Assembly: GCA_016235125.1 (NCBI GenBank)
Contig: JACRLZ010000004.1
Location: forward strand, 124,001 to 188,000
Length of the DNA: 64,000 bases
DNA from: Sphingobacteriales bacterium
GTDB taxonomy: Bacteria; Bacteroidota; Bacteroidia; Chitinophagales; Chitinophagaceae
Reading direction: 5' to 3'
The position numbers and the translations under genes are program-made. The notes beneath the pieces were generated by a model. That model saw only the letters and a program-made list of their open reading frames with translations, did no database searches and was not told where the DNA came from. This document shows, piece after piece, positions 34,631 to 42,972 of this stretch (position 1 is the first letter of the stretch; every line of letters starts with the position of its first letter).

Positions 34631-35017
34631 TCATTCATTATTCTTCGTTCCTTCCTCATTATTTTTCTGACCTCCTATTTGTTTGAAAAGCTCTTCCATT
34701 TTAAACACATGGTCCAGTGTTTCGTCCTGAAAAAATTTGAGTATGGGTATGCTACGCAGCTGATGTCTCACTTTGGCCGCCAGTTCTTTCTTTATTTCAT
34801 GATGTCGTTCCTCAATTTTATGCAGCGCTGCTTTTACATCTTTTACCTGGAAAAAGCTCAGGTAAAATCTTGCTTCCAGTAAGTCAGGTGTCACCTTCAC
34901 GGATGAAATGGACACCATACCTCCATTTATCATGTTCAGACCGAGTCGCTGAAATATCACATTCATTTCCTCATTCAGCAAGCCGGCTATCTGTTTCTGT
35001 CTTTTACCTTCTTCCAT
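34631..35017 (-). CDS. rbfA: Ribosome-binding factor A
   Basis: A 30S maturation factor with a KH-like fold, 128 residues. ISSVKVTPDLLEARFYLSFF and AAKVRHQLRSIPILKFFQDETLDHVFKMEELF are the family core. The last 14 residues (GGQKNNEEGTKNNE) are outside the core and are coded by a repeat-like stretch of AATAATGA words. It is 43 bp upstream of the permease gene, in the same direction, and possibly co-transcribed. Confidence 0.93.
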   Translation of the reverse strand: MEEGKRQKQIAGLLNEEMNVIFQRLGLNMINGGMVSISSVKVTPDLLEARFYLSFFQVKDVKAALHKIEERHHEIKKELAAKVRHQLRSIPILKFFQDETLDHVFKMEELFKQIGGQKNNEEGTKNNE

Positions 35018-35137
35018 TCTGTTATACTTTACTGTCCACCTTCTTCAAGACTTCGGCGGACGCCGTAAAATTAGTTACTTTGCGGTTTCCCCGAAGGGGG
35101 TCCTTTCCCAAAAGGAAGCCTTCGGCCCGGATGCACC

Positions 35138-36940
35138 ATGAAGCAATATTCCAGGATCTTTCAATACCTCAGGGCTTATAAAGGAAAAATTTTCCTGTAT
35201 TTCCTGTTTACGCTGCTAAGCATACTTTTTTCCATTGTATCAATCGGTATGCTGATGCCCTTTCTGCAACTGATTTTTCTGGGGGGTAAAGGAGTAACCA
35301 CGACAAGCAGCAATCCTGTAATCAGTTTTATCAACGACTTTTTAGACCGGTCGGTGGAAGCAAACGGAAAAATTCCAACCCTAGGTTACATCTGCCTGCT
35401 GATGATTGCGTTCATTATCTTAAAAAACTGCTTTCTTTATTTATCTTACTATACCCTGAATCCTCTTAAAAACAAGTTGGTGAATCATCTTCGGGAAGAC
35501 TTGTATGATAAAGTACTCCGGTTGCCTATCGGTTTCTTTAATGAAAAAAGAAAAGGCGATCTTATGAGCCGGATGACTAACGATATCGGGGAAGTGGAAG
35601 GTTCAGTAGTGGGCACATTAGAGGGATGGATACGGGACCCCATGACTATTATTGTTACACTGGCTGTTTTGTTTTTAATCAGCGCTGAGCTTACTCTTTT
35701 TATCCTAATTCTCATTCCTGTATTGGGATTAGTGATTGGCCGCATCACAAGGTCATTAAAAAAACATTCACAGGAGGCTGCACATAAATATGGCGAAAGC
35801 CTTTCCATACTCGATGAAACACTCGGAGGTCTGCGGGTTATTAAAGCATTTAATATTGAAAAATTATTGCGGCAAAAATTCTTTAAGACCAACGAACAGT
35901 TGCTGAATGCAAAAAATAAGATCTCTTACCGCCGGGATCTGGCTTCACCGCTTTCTGAAGTGCTGGGTGTAATATTATTTATTGCGGTATTGTATTGGGG
36001 CGGAAGATTGGTACTTAAAAATCAACTGCTCGAAGCATCTGCTTTTCTCGGTTTCCTCGGCATTTTCTACAATATCATTAACCCGGCAAAAGCATTATCT
36101 ACATCTTTCAGCAATATGCGGAAAGGTGCGGCAGCTATCAATCGCATTGAAGAAATCCTGAAAACACCTATTACGGTTGACGACAATCCCAATGGAAAAT
36201 TGCTGACAGAATTCAAAAACCAGATCGAGTTCAGGAATGTAAGTTTCAAATATGATGATGCTTTGATCCTCGATAATATCAATCTTACTATCAAAAAAGG
36301 ACAGACCATTGCTTTGGTTGGTTCATCTGGCGCCGGTAAATCCACCCTGGCAGACCTTGTTCCAAGATTTCATGATGTAAGCAGCGGCGAAGTATTGATA
36401 GATGGCATCAATATCAAAGATTATTCTTTGTATTCTGTACGTAGCCTGATGAGCATTGTGACACAGGAGCCCATTCTGTTTAATGATACCATAGCACACA
36501 ATATTGCTTTGGGAAGCGCTGATGCCGGTAAAGAAGAAGTGGTAGCGGCTGCCAAAATTGCCAATGCTCATGAATTCATCATGAAAAAAGAAGGGCAGTA
36601 TGATTCCAATATCGGCGACAGAGGCACTAAACTCAGCGGCGGCGAAAGGCAGCGTCTTACCATTGCAAGAGCTGTATTAAAGAATCCCCCGATCTTGATT
36701 TTAGATGAAGCTACCTCCTCTCTTGATACAGAGAGTGAAAGACTGGTGCAGGATGCCATCAATAATTTAATGACCAATCGCACATCCATCGTCATTGCAC
36801 ACCGACTCAGCACTATTCGCCATGCCGATGAAATTATTGTGTTGCAAAACGGAAAAATTGTTGAACGGGGAACCCATGATCAGCTTCTCTCTCAAAATGG
36901 TTTTTATAAAAAATTAGTGGAGATGCAGGAGGTGAGGTAA
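35138..36940 (+). CDS. ABC transporter, MsbA-like exporter (fused TM and ATPase)
   Basis: A 600-residue half-transporter that works as a dimer. Six transmembrane helices lie in residues 15-330. The nucleotide-binding domain has Walker A GSSGAGKST (about 394-402), signature LSGGERQRL, Walker B ILILDEATSSLD and the H-loop IVIAHRLST. It is similar to lipid A flippase MsbA; lipid or drug export is inferred. A strong palindromic segment (CCCCGAAGGGGG, AAGGAAGCCTTCGG) precedes the start. Its stop codon abuts the stop of the acyl-CoA dehydrogenase gene with no space. Confidence 0.95.
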   Translation: MKQYSRIFQYLRAYKGKIFLYFLFTLLSILFSIVSIGMLMPFLQLIFLGGKGVTTTSSNPVISFINDFLDRSVEANGKIPTLGYICLLMIAFIILKNCFLYLSYYTLNPLKNKLVNHLREDLYDKVLRLPIGFFNEKRKGDLMSRMTNDIGEVEGSVVGTLEGWIRDPMTIIVTLAVLFLISAELTLFILILIPVLGLVIGRITRSLKKHSQEAAHKYGESLSILDETLGGLRVIKAFNIEKLLRQKFFKTNEQLLNAKNKISYRRDLASPLSEVLGVILFIAVLYWGGRLVLKNQLLEASAFLGFLGIFYNIINPAKALSTSFSNMRKGAAAINRIEEILKTPITVDDNPNGKLLTEFKNQIEFRNVSFKYDDALILDNINLTIKKGQTIALVGSSGAGKSTLADLVPRFHDVSSGEVLIDGINIKDYSLYSVRSLMSIVTQEPILFNDTIAHNIALGSADAGKEEVVAAAKIANAHEFIMKKEGQYDSNIGDRGTKLSGGERQRLTIARAVLKNPPILILDEATSSLDTESERLVQDAINNLMTNRTSIVIAHRLSTIRHADEIIVLQNGKIVERGTHDQLLSQNGFYKKLVEMQEVR

Positions 36941-38083
36941 TCAGTTCTTCAAAACCTCTCTTGATATCACCAGCTTCTGAATCTCTGAAGTGCCTTCCCC
37001 AATTGTACAGAGTTTTGCATCCCGGTAATATTTCTCCACCGGAAAATCTTTGGTGTAACCATAGCCTCCAAATACCTGCACCGCATCATTGGCCACTTTC
37101 ACCGCCACTTCACTGGCATAATATTTTGCCATGGCGGCTTCCTTGGTCATAGGCAGTTTTCTTTCTTTCAGATCGCAGGCCTGCAGCGTTAATAATTCAG
37201 CCGCCATAATCTCTGTTGCCATATCGGCAAGTTTGAATGATATACCCTGGAAATTGGAAATAGGCTGATCAAACTGGTAACGTTCCTGCGAATATTTTAA
37301 TGCCGCTTCGTAAGCTCCTTTAGCTATACCCAGTGCAAGTGAAGCAATAGATATTCTTCCCCCATCCAAAACCTTCATAGCCTGTTTAAACCCATCTCCC
37401 ACTTCACCCAAACGATTTGAATCCGGAATACGGCAATCATCAAATATCATTTCGGTTGTTTCACTGGCCCGCATACCCAGTTTATTTTCCTTTTTGCCGG
37501 CGCCAAATCCTTTTGTTCCTCTTTCCACCACAAAAGCGGTTGAATTATTTTTTGCCCTTGGTTCACCGGTACGGCACATTACCACAGCTACATCAGCGCT
37601 GTTGCCATGAGTGATCCAGTTTTTAGTACCATTAATTATCCAGTTGTTGCCTTCTTTCACCGCAGTGCATTTCATATTGCCTGCATCGCTGCCGGTATTC
37701 GCTTCTGTCAATCCCCAGGCGCCTATCCATTCGGCGGTAGCTAATTTGGGCAACCATTTTTTCTTTTGTTCTTCATTGCCAAAGCTGAGAATATGACCGG
37801 TGCAAAGTGAATTATGTGCAGCAAGGCTCAACCCGATAGAACCGCAAACTTTTGCTATCTCCTCAATTACTGTTTTGTATTCAAAATAAGTAAGCCCTGC
37901 GCCGCCGTATTCATGCGGTACCAGCACACCCATCAATCCAAGCTTACCCATTTCCTTGAACATATTTACAGGAAAATGCTGGCTTTCGTCCCATTCCATC
38001 ACATATGGCTTTATGTGTTTCATGGCAAAATCCCTTGCTGTGTGAGCCACTTGTTGCGTCAGTTCTGAAGTTTGAAAGTTCAT
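36941..38083 (-). CDS. Acyl-CoA dehydrogenase
   Basis: A flavoenzyme that oxidises acyl-CoA to enoyl-CoA in fatty-acid or branched-chain degradation. It has 380 residues. It contains [12 protein letters not shown] (FAD loop), [48 protein letters not shown] and the C-terminal [10 protein letters not shown] with the catalytic Glu candidate. It lies tail to tail with the ABC exporter (0 bp). The upstream region has TTATCTTG (38120-38127), a degenerate -7 box, and a dyad CTAAC-N4-GTTAG at 38145-38158 that could be an operator. Confidence 0.96.
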   Translation of the reverse strand: MNFQTSELTQQVAHTARDFAMKHIKPYVMEWDESQHFPVNMFKEMGKLGLMGVLVPHEYGGAGLTYFEYKTVIEEIAKVCGSIGLSLAAHNSLCTGHILSFGNEEQKKKWLPKLATAEWIGAWGLTEANTGSDAGNMKCTAVKEGNNWIINGTKNWITHGNSADVAVVMCRTGEPRAKNNSTAFVVERGTKGFGAGKKENKLGMRASETTEMIFDDCRIPDSNRLGEVGDGFKQAMKVLDGGRISIASLALGIAKGAYEAALKYSQERYQFDQPISNFQGISFKLADMATEIMAAELLTLQACDLKERKLPMTKEAAMAKYYASEVAVKVANDAVQVFGGYGYTKDFPVEKYYRDAKLCTIGEGTSEIQKLVISREVLKN

Positions 38084-38144
38084 ACAAAAATCAATGGTTG
38101 ATGTTTCTCAGAAGCGTCGCAAGATAAGGGAAAATCCAGAAATA

Positions 38145-38158
38145 CTAACGAGTGTTAG
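38145..38158. promoter_or_regulatory. Dyad CTAAC-GAGT-GTTAG upstream of acyl-CoA dehydrogenase
   Basis: A perfect 5-bp inverted repeat with a 4-bp spacer, 62 nt upstream of the start codon and 18 bp upstream of a degenerate -7 box, so it overlaps the expected -33 region. TetR-type regulators of acyl-CoA genes often bind such dyads. No regulator gene is nearby. Confidence 0.35.
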
Positions 38159-38187
38159 CGTCGGAAATGTTACCGCCGGTCTTTAAG

Positions 38188-38967
38188 CTATTTGAACTGA
38201 AGCTGCAGCCCGTCGTAGGAAAGATGAATTCCCTCTGGTAATTCACTTTCAATATCCTCATGCTTTCCCAGTTGGTGAGAGATATGGGTGAAATAAGTAA
38301 GAGGAACCTTCAGTTCGGTTACAACATCAATTGCCTCATCCAATGTGAAGTGAGAAATATGAGTTTGTTTTCGAAGTGCATTCAGTACCATCACTTCGCT
38401 ACCTCTTATTTTTTCTTTTTCGGGTTCATCAATTCTGTTGGCATCGGTGATATAGGTAAATTTTCCAAACCGGAAACCCATCACCGGCATTTTTAAATGC
38501 CAGACAAGAATGGGTATCACCGGTATATCGCCAATCATAAATGGTTCAAGCGAAATGGTATTCAGGTTCAATTCAGGGATTCCCGGATACTTGGTATCGG
38601 TAAAGGCATAATAAAAATCACGGCGAACGGCTTCCTCCGTCAACGAATCAGCATACACATCAATAGGTTTCTTTGTAAAAAAATTAAAGGCTCTTATGTC
38701 ATCCAGTCCGGCGAGGTGATCCTTATGCGGATGGGTAAACAGTACAGCATCCAGATGTTTTATTTTTTGCCTCAGCATCTGGTACCTGAAATCGGGGCCG
38801 GTATCAACTACCAAGGTTGTTTTTGCAGATTGAACCAGTATGCTGGCCCGGAGCCGCTTATCTTTTTTATCTGTTGAAATACAAACATCACATTCGCAGC
38901 CGATCATCGGTACGCCGCTGCTGGTACCTGTACCAAGAAAAGTAATTTTGATGGGAGGATAACTCAC
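38188..38967 (-). CDS. MBL-fold metallohydrolase, PhnP-like
   Basis: A 259-residue cytoplasmic hydrolase. The zinc signature is THPHKDHLAGLDD (HxHxDH), with a further Cys-rich N-terminal zinc-like site (GCECDVC) and downstream ligands TDAN and YFTHISHQLG. This set is typical of PhnP/YycJ-type phosphodiesterases. It starts with GTG 38965-38967 immediately after a TACATTTG box (4 nt), so the mRNA is probably leaderless. The substrate is unknown. Confidence 0.9.
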   Translation of the reverse strand: MSYPPIKITFLGTGTSSGVPMIGCECDVCISTDKKDKRLRASILVQSAKTTLVVDTGPDFRYQMLRQKIKHLDAVLFTHPHKDHLAGLDDIRAFNFFTKKPIDVYADSLTEEAVRRDFYYAFTDTKYPGIPELNLNTISLEPFMIGDIPVIPILVWHLKMPVMGFRFGKFTYITDANRIDEPEKEKIRGSEVMVLNALRKQTHISHFTLDEAIDVVTELKVPLTYFTHISHQLGKHEDIESELPEGIHLSYDGLQLQFK

Positions 38968-38971
38968 CCGG

Positions 38972-38979
38972 CAAATGTA
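38972..38979 (-). promoter_or_regulatory. MBL-fold gene promoter -7 box (TACATTTG)
   Basis: A full TAnnTTTG match ending 4 nt before the GTG start. A CTGCCTCAGGCAG palindrome is just upstream (38988-39000). Confidence 0.6.
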
Positions 38980-39008
38980 AAACTTGTCTGCCTGAGGCAG
39001 ATAAAAAA

Positions 39009-39287
39009 TCAGTCTTTCGCCGGTTGTTCTGTTTCTGACAAAATCTCTTCGTAAAGTTTTCGGGACTCCTCTGTAAGAGATACCGGGTTAATTTCCAGTT
39101 GTGGTATCAGCTCAGCCAGGGTATTGATGCGGCCTTCGGTTTGCAGGAATTTATTGAGCACTACAACTTTTTTTTGTTCCAGAATGCAGTAACCGCTTTG
39201 AAAAGTGCCTCTTTCGTAACGCAGCACATAACCGGCTTCTTCAGGAATGGCTTCCATTTTATCAAGAGTAGATTGGGTGTATTTCAT
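39009..39287 (-). CDS. Conserved-looking protein of unknown function, 92 residues
   Basis: A small, acidic-tailed soluble protein with no signal peptide or known motif: MKYTQSTLDKMEAIPEEAGY, then RYERGTFQSGYCILEQKKVVVLNKFL. The composition and the strong promoter box argue that it is real. It lies 41 bp upstream of the MBL-fold gene in the same direction. A TAAATTTG box ends 4 nt before its ATG. Function unknown. Confidence 0.7.
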   Translation of the reverse strand: MKYTQSTLDKMEAIPEEAGYVLRYERGTFQSGYCILEQKKVVVLNKFLQTEGRINTLAELIPQLEINPVSLTEESRKLYEEILSETEQPAKD

Positions 39288-39291
39288 CAGG

Positions 39292-39299
39292 CAAATTTA
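39292..39299 (-). promoter_or_regulatory. Promoter -7 box (TAAATTTG) of the 92-residue gene
   Basis: A full TAnnTTTG match, 4 nt before the ATG, so +1 is at or near the start codon. Confidence 0.6.
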
Positions 39300-39358
39300 T
39301 ACATAAACACTGATGAAAAGTTTCGTCTTAAGTTCACCAATAAAATTTATTCTTTTTA

Positions 39359-39366
39359 TATATTTG
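39359..39366 (+). promoter_or_regulatory. DUF3857 gene promoter -7 box (TATATTTG)
   Basis: A full TAnnTTTG match, 17 nt before the ATG at 39384. It rules out the longer upstream reading-frame start. Confidence 0.6.
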
Positions 39367-39383
39367 AAAAAACCTTTTTTGCT

Positions 39384-41321
39384 ATGAAGAAATGGTTCTT
39401 TATTACCAGCCAGTATCTCCTCATTAATTTAGCGTATGGCCAGAAAACATTACCCGATTTTGGAGTCATTGATAAAACTGATCTTCATCTGAAATCATGC
39501 TCATTTGAGCCTGATGCTGATGCTATGATTCTTTTCGACATCCAGGAGTCAGAATTTGAACCTTCTCCTTTTGCCGACAAAATCAGAAACGAAAGAAGGG
39601 TTCGCATTAAGATCTTTAATGAAAAAGGATTCCGTTATGCAGTTGTGAAGATTCCTTATTACAGTAATAAAAAGAATACAAAAGTAAGTGACCTGAAAGG
39701 CATAGTTTATTCACTTGATGAACTGGGAAATATTGTTACCAGTAAAATTGAAGAAACAGATTTTTATAAGGAAAAAGCCATGGAAAAAATCGGCATGGTG
39801 ACTTTCACATTTCCTAATGTAAAGCCGGGAAGTGTGATTGAGTATGCTTATACGATTACCGAAAGAAACAATCCTAATCTTGACATTTGGATATTGCAAG
39901 CACAAATTCCCATGGCTTATTGCAGCAATTCTATTATCGTACCTGCTTACGCAGGTTTTAAGGAATATGCATTAGGCGCAGAGAATATTTTCAAAACATC
40001 TATTTCAATTAAAAAGGGTCTTGATAAAACTAAAACAATATTCTCGAAAGAAAATATTCCTTCTCTTAAACCCGAACCCTATATGAGTTCTCTCAGGGAT
40101 AATATGCCCAGAATGGCTTTTGGACTGTTTCAAGATGGAAAAATAATCGTTGACAATTATTCAGCCTCCTCTCTTTGGAAAATCTTTGCCAATAGGATTT
40201 TAAAATCCTCTTATTTTGATGAACAGTTTAAAAAAAATCTCCCGGGTACCGAAAAGATTGTTGATACGGCGCTTACAATAATTAATATGTCAGACAGAGT
40301 TAAATACCTGTATCGTGCAGTGAAAAACAGAATACCAGAAAGTCAGGGTCAGGCATCAGTTGCTGATGATATTTCCGATACCTGGAAAAGTAGAAAAGGA
40401 ACGACAGCAGAAATAAACATGATTTTAATGAACCTTATGAAGCGTTCGGGGGTTATTTGTTTTCCTGTGTTGGTAAGCACCCGTGAGAACGGAAGAATAA
40501 ATCTTGATTTCCCCAGCTTCGGGCAATTCAATGGAATGGATGTATTAATAGTTGATAAAGATATTACATACGTTATTGATGCAAGTTTAAAGTTTCAACC
40601 ATATAACATTCCTCCTCTGAATATTTTAAACAGAGAAATTTTTGTTTTGGATCCGGATAACATTCGCTGGGTGAATATAACAGATGATCGTCCTTTACTG
40701 AAACAAACAATCAATATCTTCGGGACAATTACAAAAGAAGGGAAAATTGAAGCCGGAGCTACTATTAATTATTTTGATTATGCAAAGTCTCTCTTTTTTT
40801 ATTTTTCTAATACCACAATTGGAACCGTCGATATCAGATTGCCTGATAAAAAAATACCCGGATTAAAATTACTTTCTGACAACCGAGAAAATACCGGCGA
40901 AGGCGAGCCTTTGGTTCAAACTATTGAATTCGATTACGAAACTCAACAATCAGCAGATTTTTACTCAATCAACCCACAACTTCTTGCCTTTAAAAAAACA
41001 AATCCTTTTATTCTTGATAAAAGAAATACAGATATTGATTTTGGCTGTAATCAGGAAATTCAAATCAACATGAGTTTGCAGATACCTGAATTTTTCCAGA
41101 TTGAAAATTTACCCAAAAGCATGGTAGTCAGATCGCCTGATTCGAGCTTTATCTATACCAGAATTACTTACTCAAATCAGTCAAATATTTCTTTTTCCCA
41201 AACCTTTGAGATTAAAAAAGCTATCTTTGAAAAAAATGAGTATGCCGGTTTGCATGAATTTTTCAAAAGGATTTTTGGCCTTATGTCAGAAGAAATCATC
41301 CTAAAAAAGAAAAAGCAATAA
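39384..41321 (+). CDS. DUF3857 / transglutaminase-like secreted protein
   Basis: 645 residues from ATG 39384, which follows a promoter box and yields a signal peptide (MKKWFFITSQYLLINLAYGQ). The first half is a DUF3857 beta domain (RRVRIKIFNEKGFRYAVVKI...GSVIEYAYTI). The middle resembles a transglutaminase-like domain, but the usual Cys-His-Asp set is not clear: the GTTAEINMILMNLMKRSGV segment has no Cys where it would be expected. It is probably periplasmic and the function is unknown. It is convergent with porX, with 3 bp between the stop codons. Confidence 0.82.
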   Translation: MKKWFFITSQYLLINLAYGQKTLPDFGVIDKTDLHLKSCSFEPDADAMILFDIQESEFEPSPFADKIRNERRVRIKIFNEKGFRYAVVKIPYYSNKKNTKVSDLKGIVYSLDELGNIVTSKIEETDFYKEKAMEKIGMVTFTFPNVKPGSVIEYAYTITERNNPNLDIWILQAQIPMAYCSNSIIVPAYAGFKEYALGAENIFKTSISIKKGLDKTKTIFSKENIPSLKPEPYMSSLRDNMPRMAFGLFQDGKIIVDNYSASSLWKIFANRILKSSYFDEQFKKNLPGTEKIVDTALTIINMSDRVKYLYRAVKNRIPESQGQASVADDISDTWKSRKGTTAEINMILMNLMKRSGVICFPVLVSTRENGRINLDFPSFGQFNGMDVLIVDKDITYVIDASLKFQPYNIPPLNILNREIFVLDPDNIRWVNITDDRPLLKQTINIFGTITKEGKIEAGATINYFDYAKSLFFYFSNTTIGTVDIRLPDKKIPGLKLLSDNRENTGEGEPLVQTIEFDYETQQSADFYSINPQLLAFKKTNPFILDKRNTDIDFGCNQEIQINMSLQIPEFFQIENLPKSMVVRSPDSSFIYTRITYSNQSNISFSQTFEIKKAIFEKNEYAGLHEFFKRIFGLMSEEIILKKKKQ

Positions 41322-41324
41322 TAC

Positions 41325-42881
41325 TCACCTGCTCTGCATCTTTATCACCGGCACTATCATTTCTTCCAGGCTCACTCCGCCATGCTGGAAAGTATTGCGG
41401 TAATAGTTTACATAATAATTATAGTTGTTTGGATAACACAGGAAACCATCTTCTTTTGCAAAAATGAAGGAAGAATTGATGGTAGGCACAGGCAAACCCG
41501 CTTCCCTTGGATTACGGAAGGCAAGTACTTCCTTTACTTCATAATTCAGGTTGCGGCCATGTTTATACCGTAAGTTGGTGGTAGTCTGTTTATCCCCGAC
41601 AACTTTATAAGGAGTTTTCACCCGTATGCTGCCATGGTCAGTTGCCAGAACGATCTTGATATTTTTATCCGCAATTTTTTTCAATGCCTGGTGCAGCGGT
41701 GAGTGTTCAAACCAGCTTGCTGTAATACTGCGATAGCTCATTTCATCTCCTGCCAGTTCTTTCAGTACTTCCATTTCAGTTCGGGCATGGCTCAGCATAT
41801 CCACAAAATTGTAAACGATCACATTCAGATCATTATTCAGCAGGTTGTGTATATTATTTACCAGGTCAAGCCCGGCCTGGTTGTTCAATACTTTGGTATA
41901 AGAAACTTTCAGGTCAGCCTTTCCAAGCCTTTTTAATTGCGCCCTGAAAAATTCCTCTTCATGCAGGTTCTTTCCTCCCTCTTCTTCATCGTTTTTCCAT
42001 TGTAATGGAAATTGCTTTTCGATATCTATCGGCATGAGCCCGGCAAAAATGGCATTGCGGCAATATTGAGTGGCGGTAGGCAGGATGCTGTAAAAACTAT
42101 CTTCTTCCAGTATCCTGAAACTTTCAGCAAAAATTGGCTGAATGGCTTTCCACTGATCAAACCGAAGGTTATCAATCAGCACAAAGAAAAGCGGTATTCC
42201 TTTCTCTGCATGCGGCAATACTTTAAACTTAAACAAGCTATGGCTCATCACCGGGCCATCCGTACTTTTTGGTGAAACCCAGCCTGCATAATTCCTCGAA
42301 ACAAATTTGAAGAATTCAGTGTTGGCTTCATTTTTCTGGCTTTGCAAAACTTCCTGCATCTCCGGGCTGTCGCTTTTCTGCATTTCCAGTTCCCAATACA
42401 CTAATTTTTTATAAATGTCCATCCATTCATTGTAATCAGGATTACTGTTCAGCGCAGTAAATAAATGCCGGAACTGTTGCTGGTAAGCGGTCGTGGTTTT
42501 TTCAGCAACCAATCTCCTGTTATCAATGATTTTTTTCAGGCTCAGCCAAACCTGGTTGGGGTTTACAGGCTTAATCAGGTAATCACTGATTTGCGAACCA
42601 ATGGCTTCATCCATCAGGTTCTCCGTTTCGTTTTTTGTAATTAAAACTACCGGCAGCGACTGGTTTACCTCTTTTATTTTGGCCAATGTCTCCAGGCCTG
42701 TAATACCAGGCATGCTTTCATCAATCAGCACCACATCCACCGGGTTTTCTTTTACATAGTCAATGGCATCAAACCCGTTGGTGAAGGTCTGCACTTCATA
42801 CCCCTTGTTTTCCAAAAACATTTTCTGCGATTGCAGGCTTTCTATTTCATCGTCGACCCAGATGATCTTTGCTATGGCCAT
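41325..42881 (-). CDS. porX: PorX, type IX secretion response regulator with PglZ domain
   Basis: 518 residues. A receiver domain (1-120) with phospho-acceptor Asp54 (VLIDESMPG) is joined to a long C-terminal PglZ/alkaline-phosphatase-fold domain (LFFVLIDNLRFDQWKAI, TATQYCRNAIFAGLMP, NDLNVIVYNFVDMLSHART, KIVLATDHGSIRVKTP), the PorX architecture. PorX acts with PorY to control type IX secretion genes and contacts PorL. A TATTTTTG box lies 26 nt upstream, divergent from the HD-domain gene. Its presence supports a functional type IX system in this organism, consistent with the two cargo proteins in the window. Confidence 0.93.
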   Translation of the reverse strand: MAIAKIIWVDDEIESLQSQKMFLENKGYEVQTFTNGFDAIDYVKENPVDVVLIDESMPGITGLETLAKIKEVNQSLPVVLITKNETENLMDEAIGSQISDYLIKPVNPNQVWLSLKKIIDNRRLVAEKTTTAYQQQFRHLFTALNSNPDYNEWMDIYKKLVYWELEMQKSDSPEMQEVLQSQKNEANTEFFKFVSRNYAGWVSPKSTDGPVMSHSLFKFKVLPHAEKGIPLFFVLIDNLRFDQWKAIQPIFAESFRILEEDSFYSILPTATQYCRNAIFAGLMPIDIEKQFPLQWKNDEEEGGKNLHEEEFFRAQLKRLGKADLKVSYTKVLNNQAGLDLVNNIHNLLNNDLNVIVYNFVDMLSHARTEMEVLKELAGDEMSYRSITASWFEHSPLHQALKKIADKNIKIVLATDHGSIRVKTPYKVVGDKQTTTNLRYKHGRNLNYEVKEVLAFRNPREAGLPVPTINSSFIFAKEDGFLCYPNNYNYYVNYYRNTFQHGGVSLEEMIVPVIKMQSR

Positions 42882-42907
42882 TCCTTAAATGATTATTGGT
42901 GTTTTTT

Positions 42908-42915
42908 CAAAAATA
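42908..42915 (-). promoter_or_regulatory. porX promoter -7 box (TATTTTTG)
   Basis: A full TAnnTTTG match, 26 nt before the porX start. It is arranged back to back with the HD-domain promoter at 42937. Confidence 0.6.
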
Positions 42916-42936
42916 GCCTTTTAAGTTCTCCCTTTG

Positions 42937-42944
42937 TACTTTTG
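42937..42944 (+). promoter_or_regulatory. HD-domain gene promoter -7 box (TACTTTTG)
   Basis: A full TAnnTTTG match, 28 nt before ATG 42973. It shows that the upstream in-frame start is not used. Confidence 0.6.
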
Positions 42945-42972
42945 TCCGCTTGTCTTTAACAAAAAAGCAACA

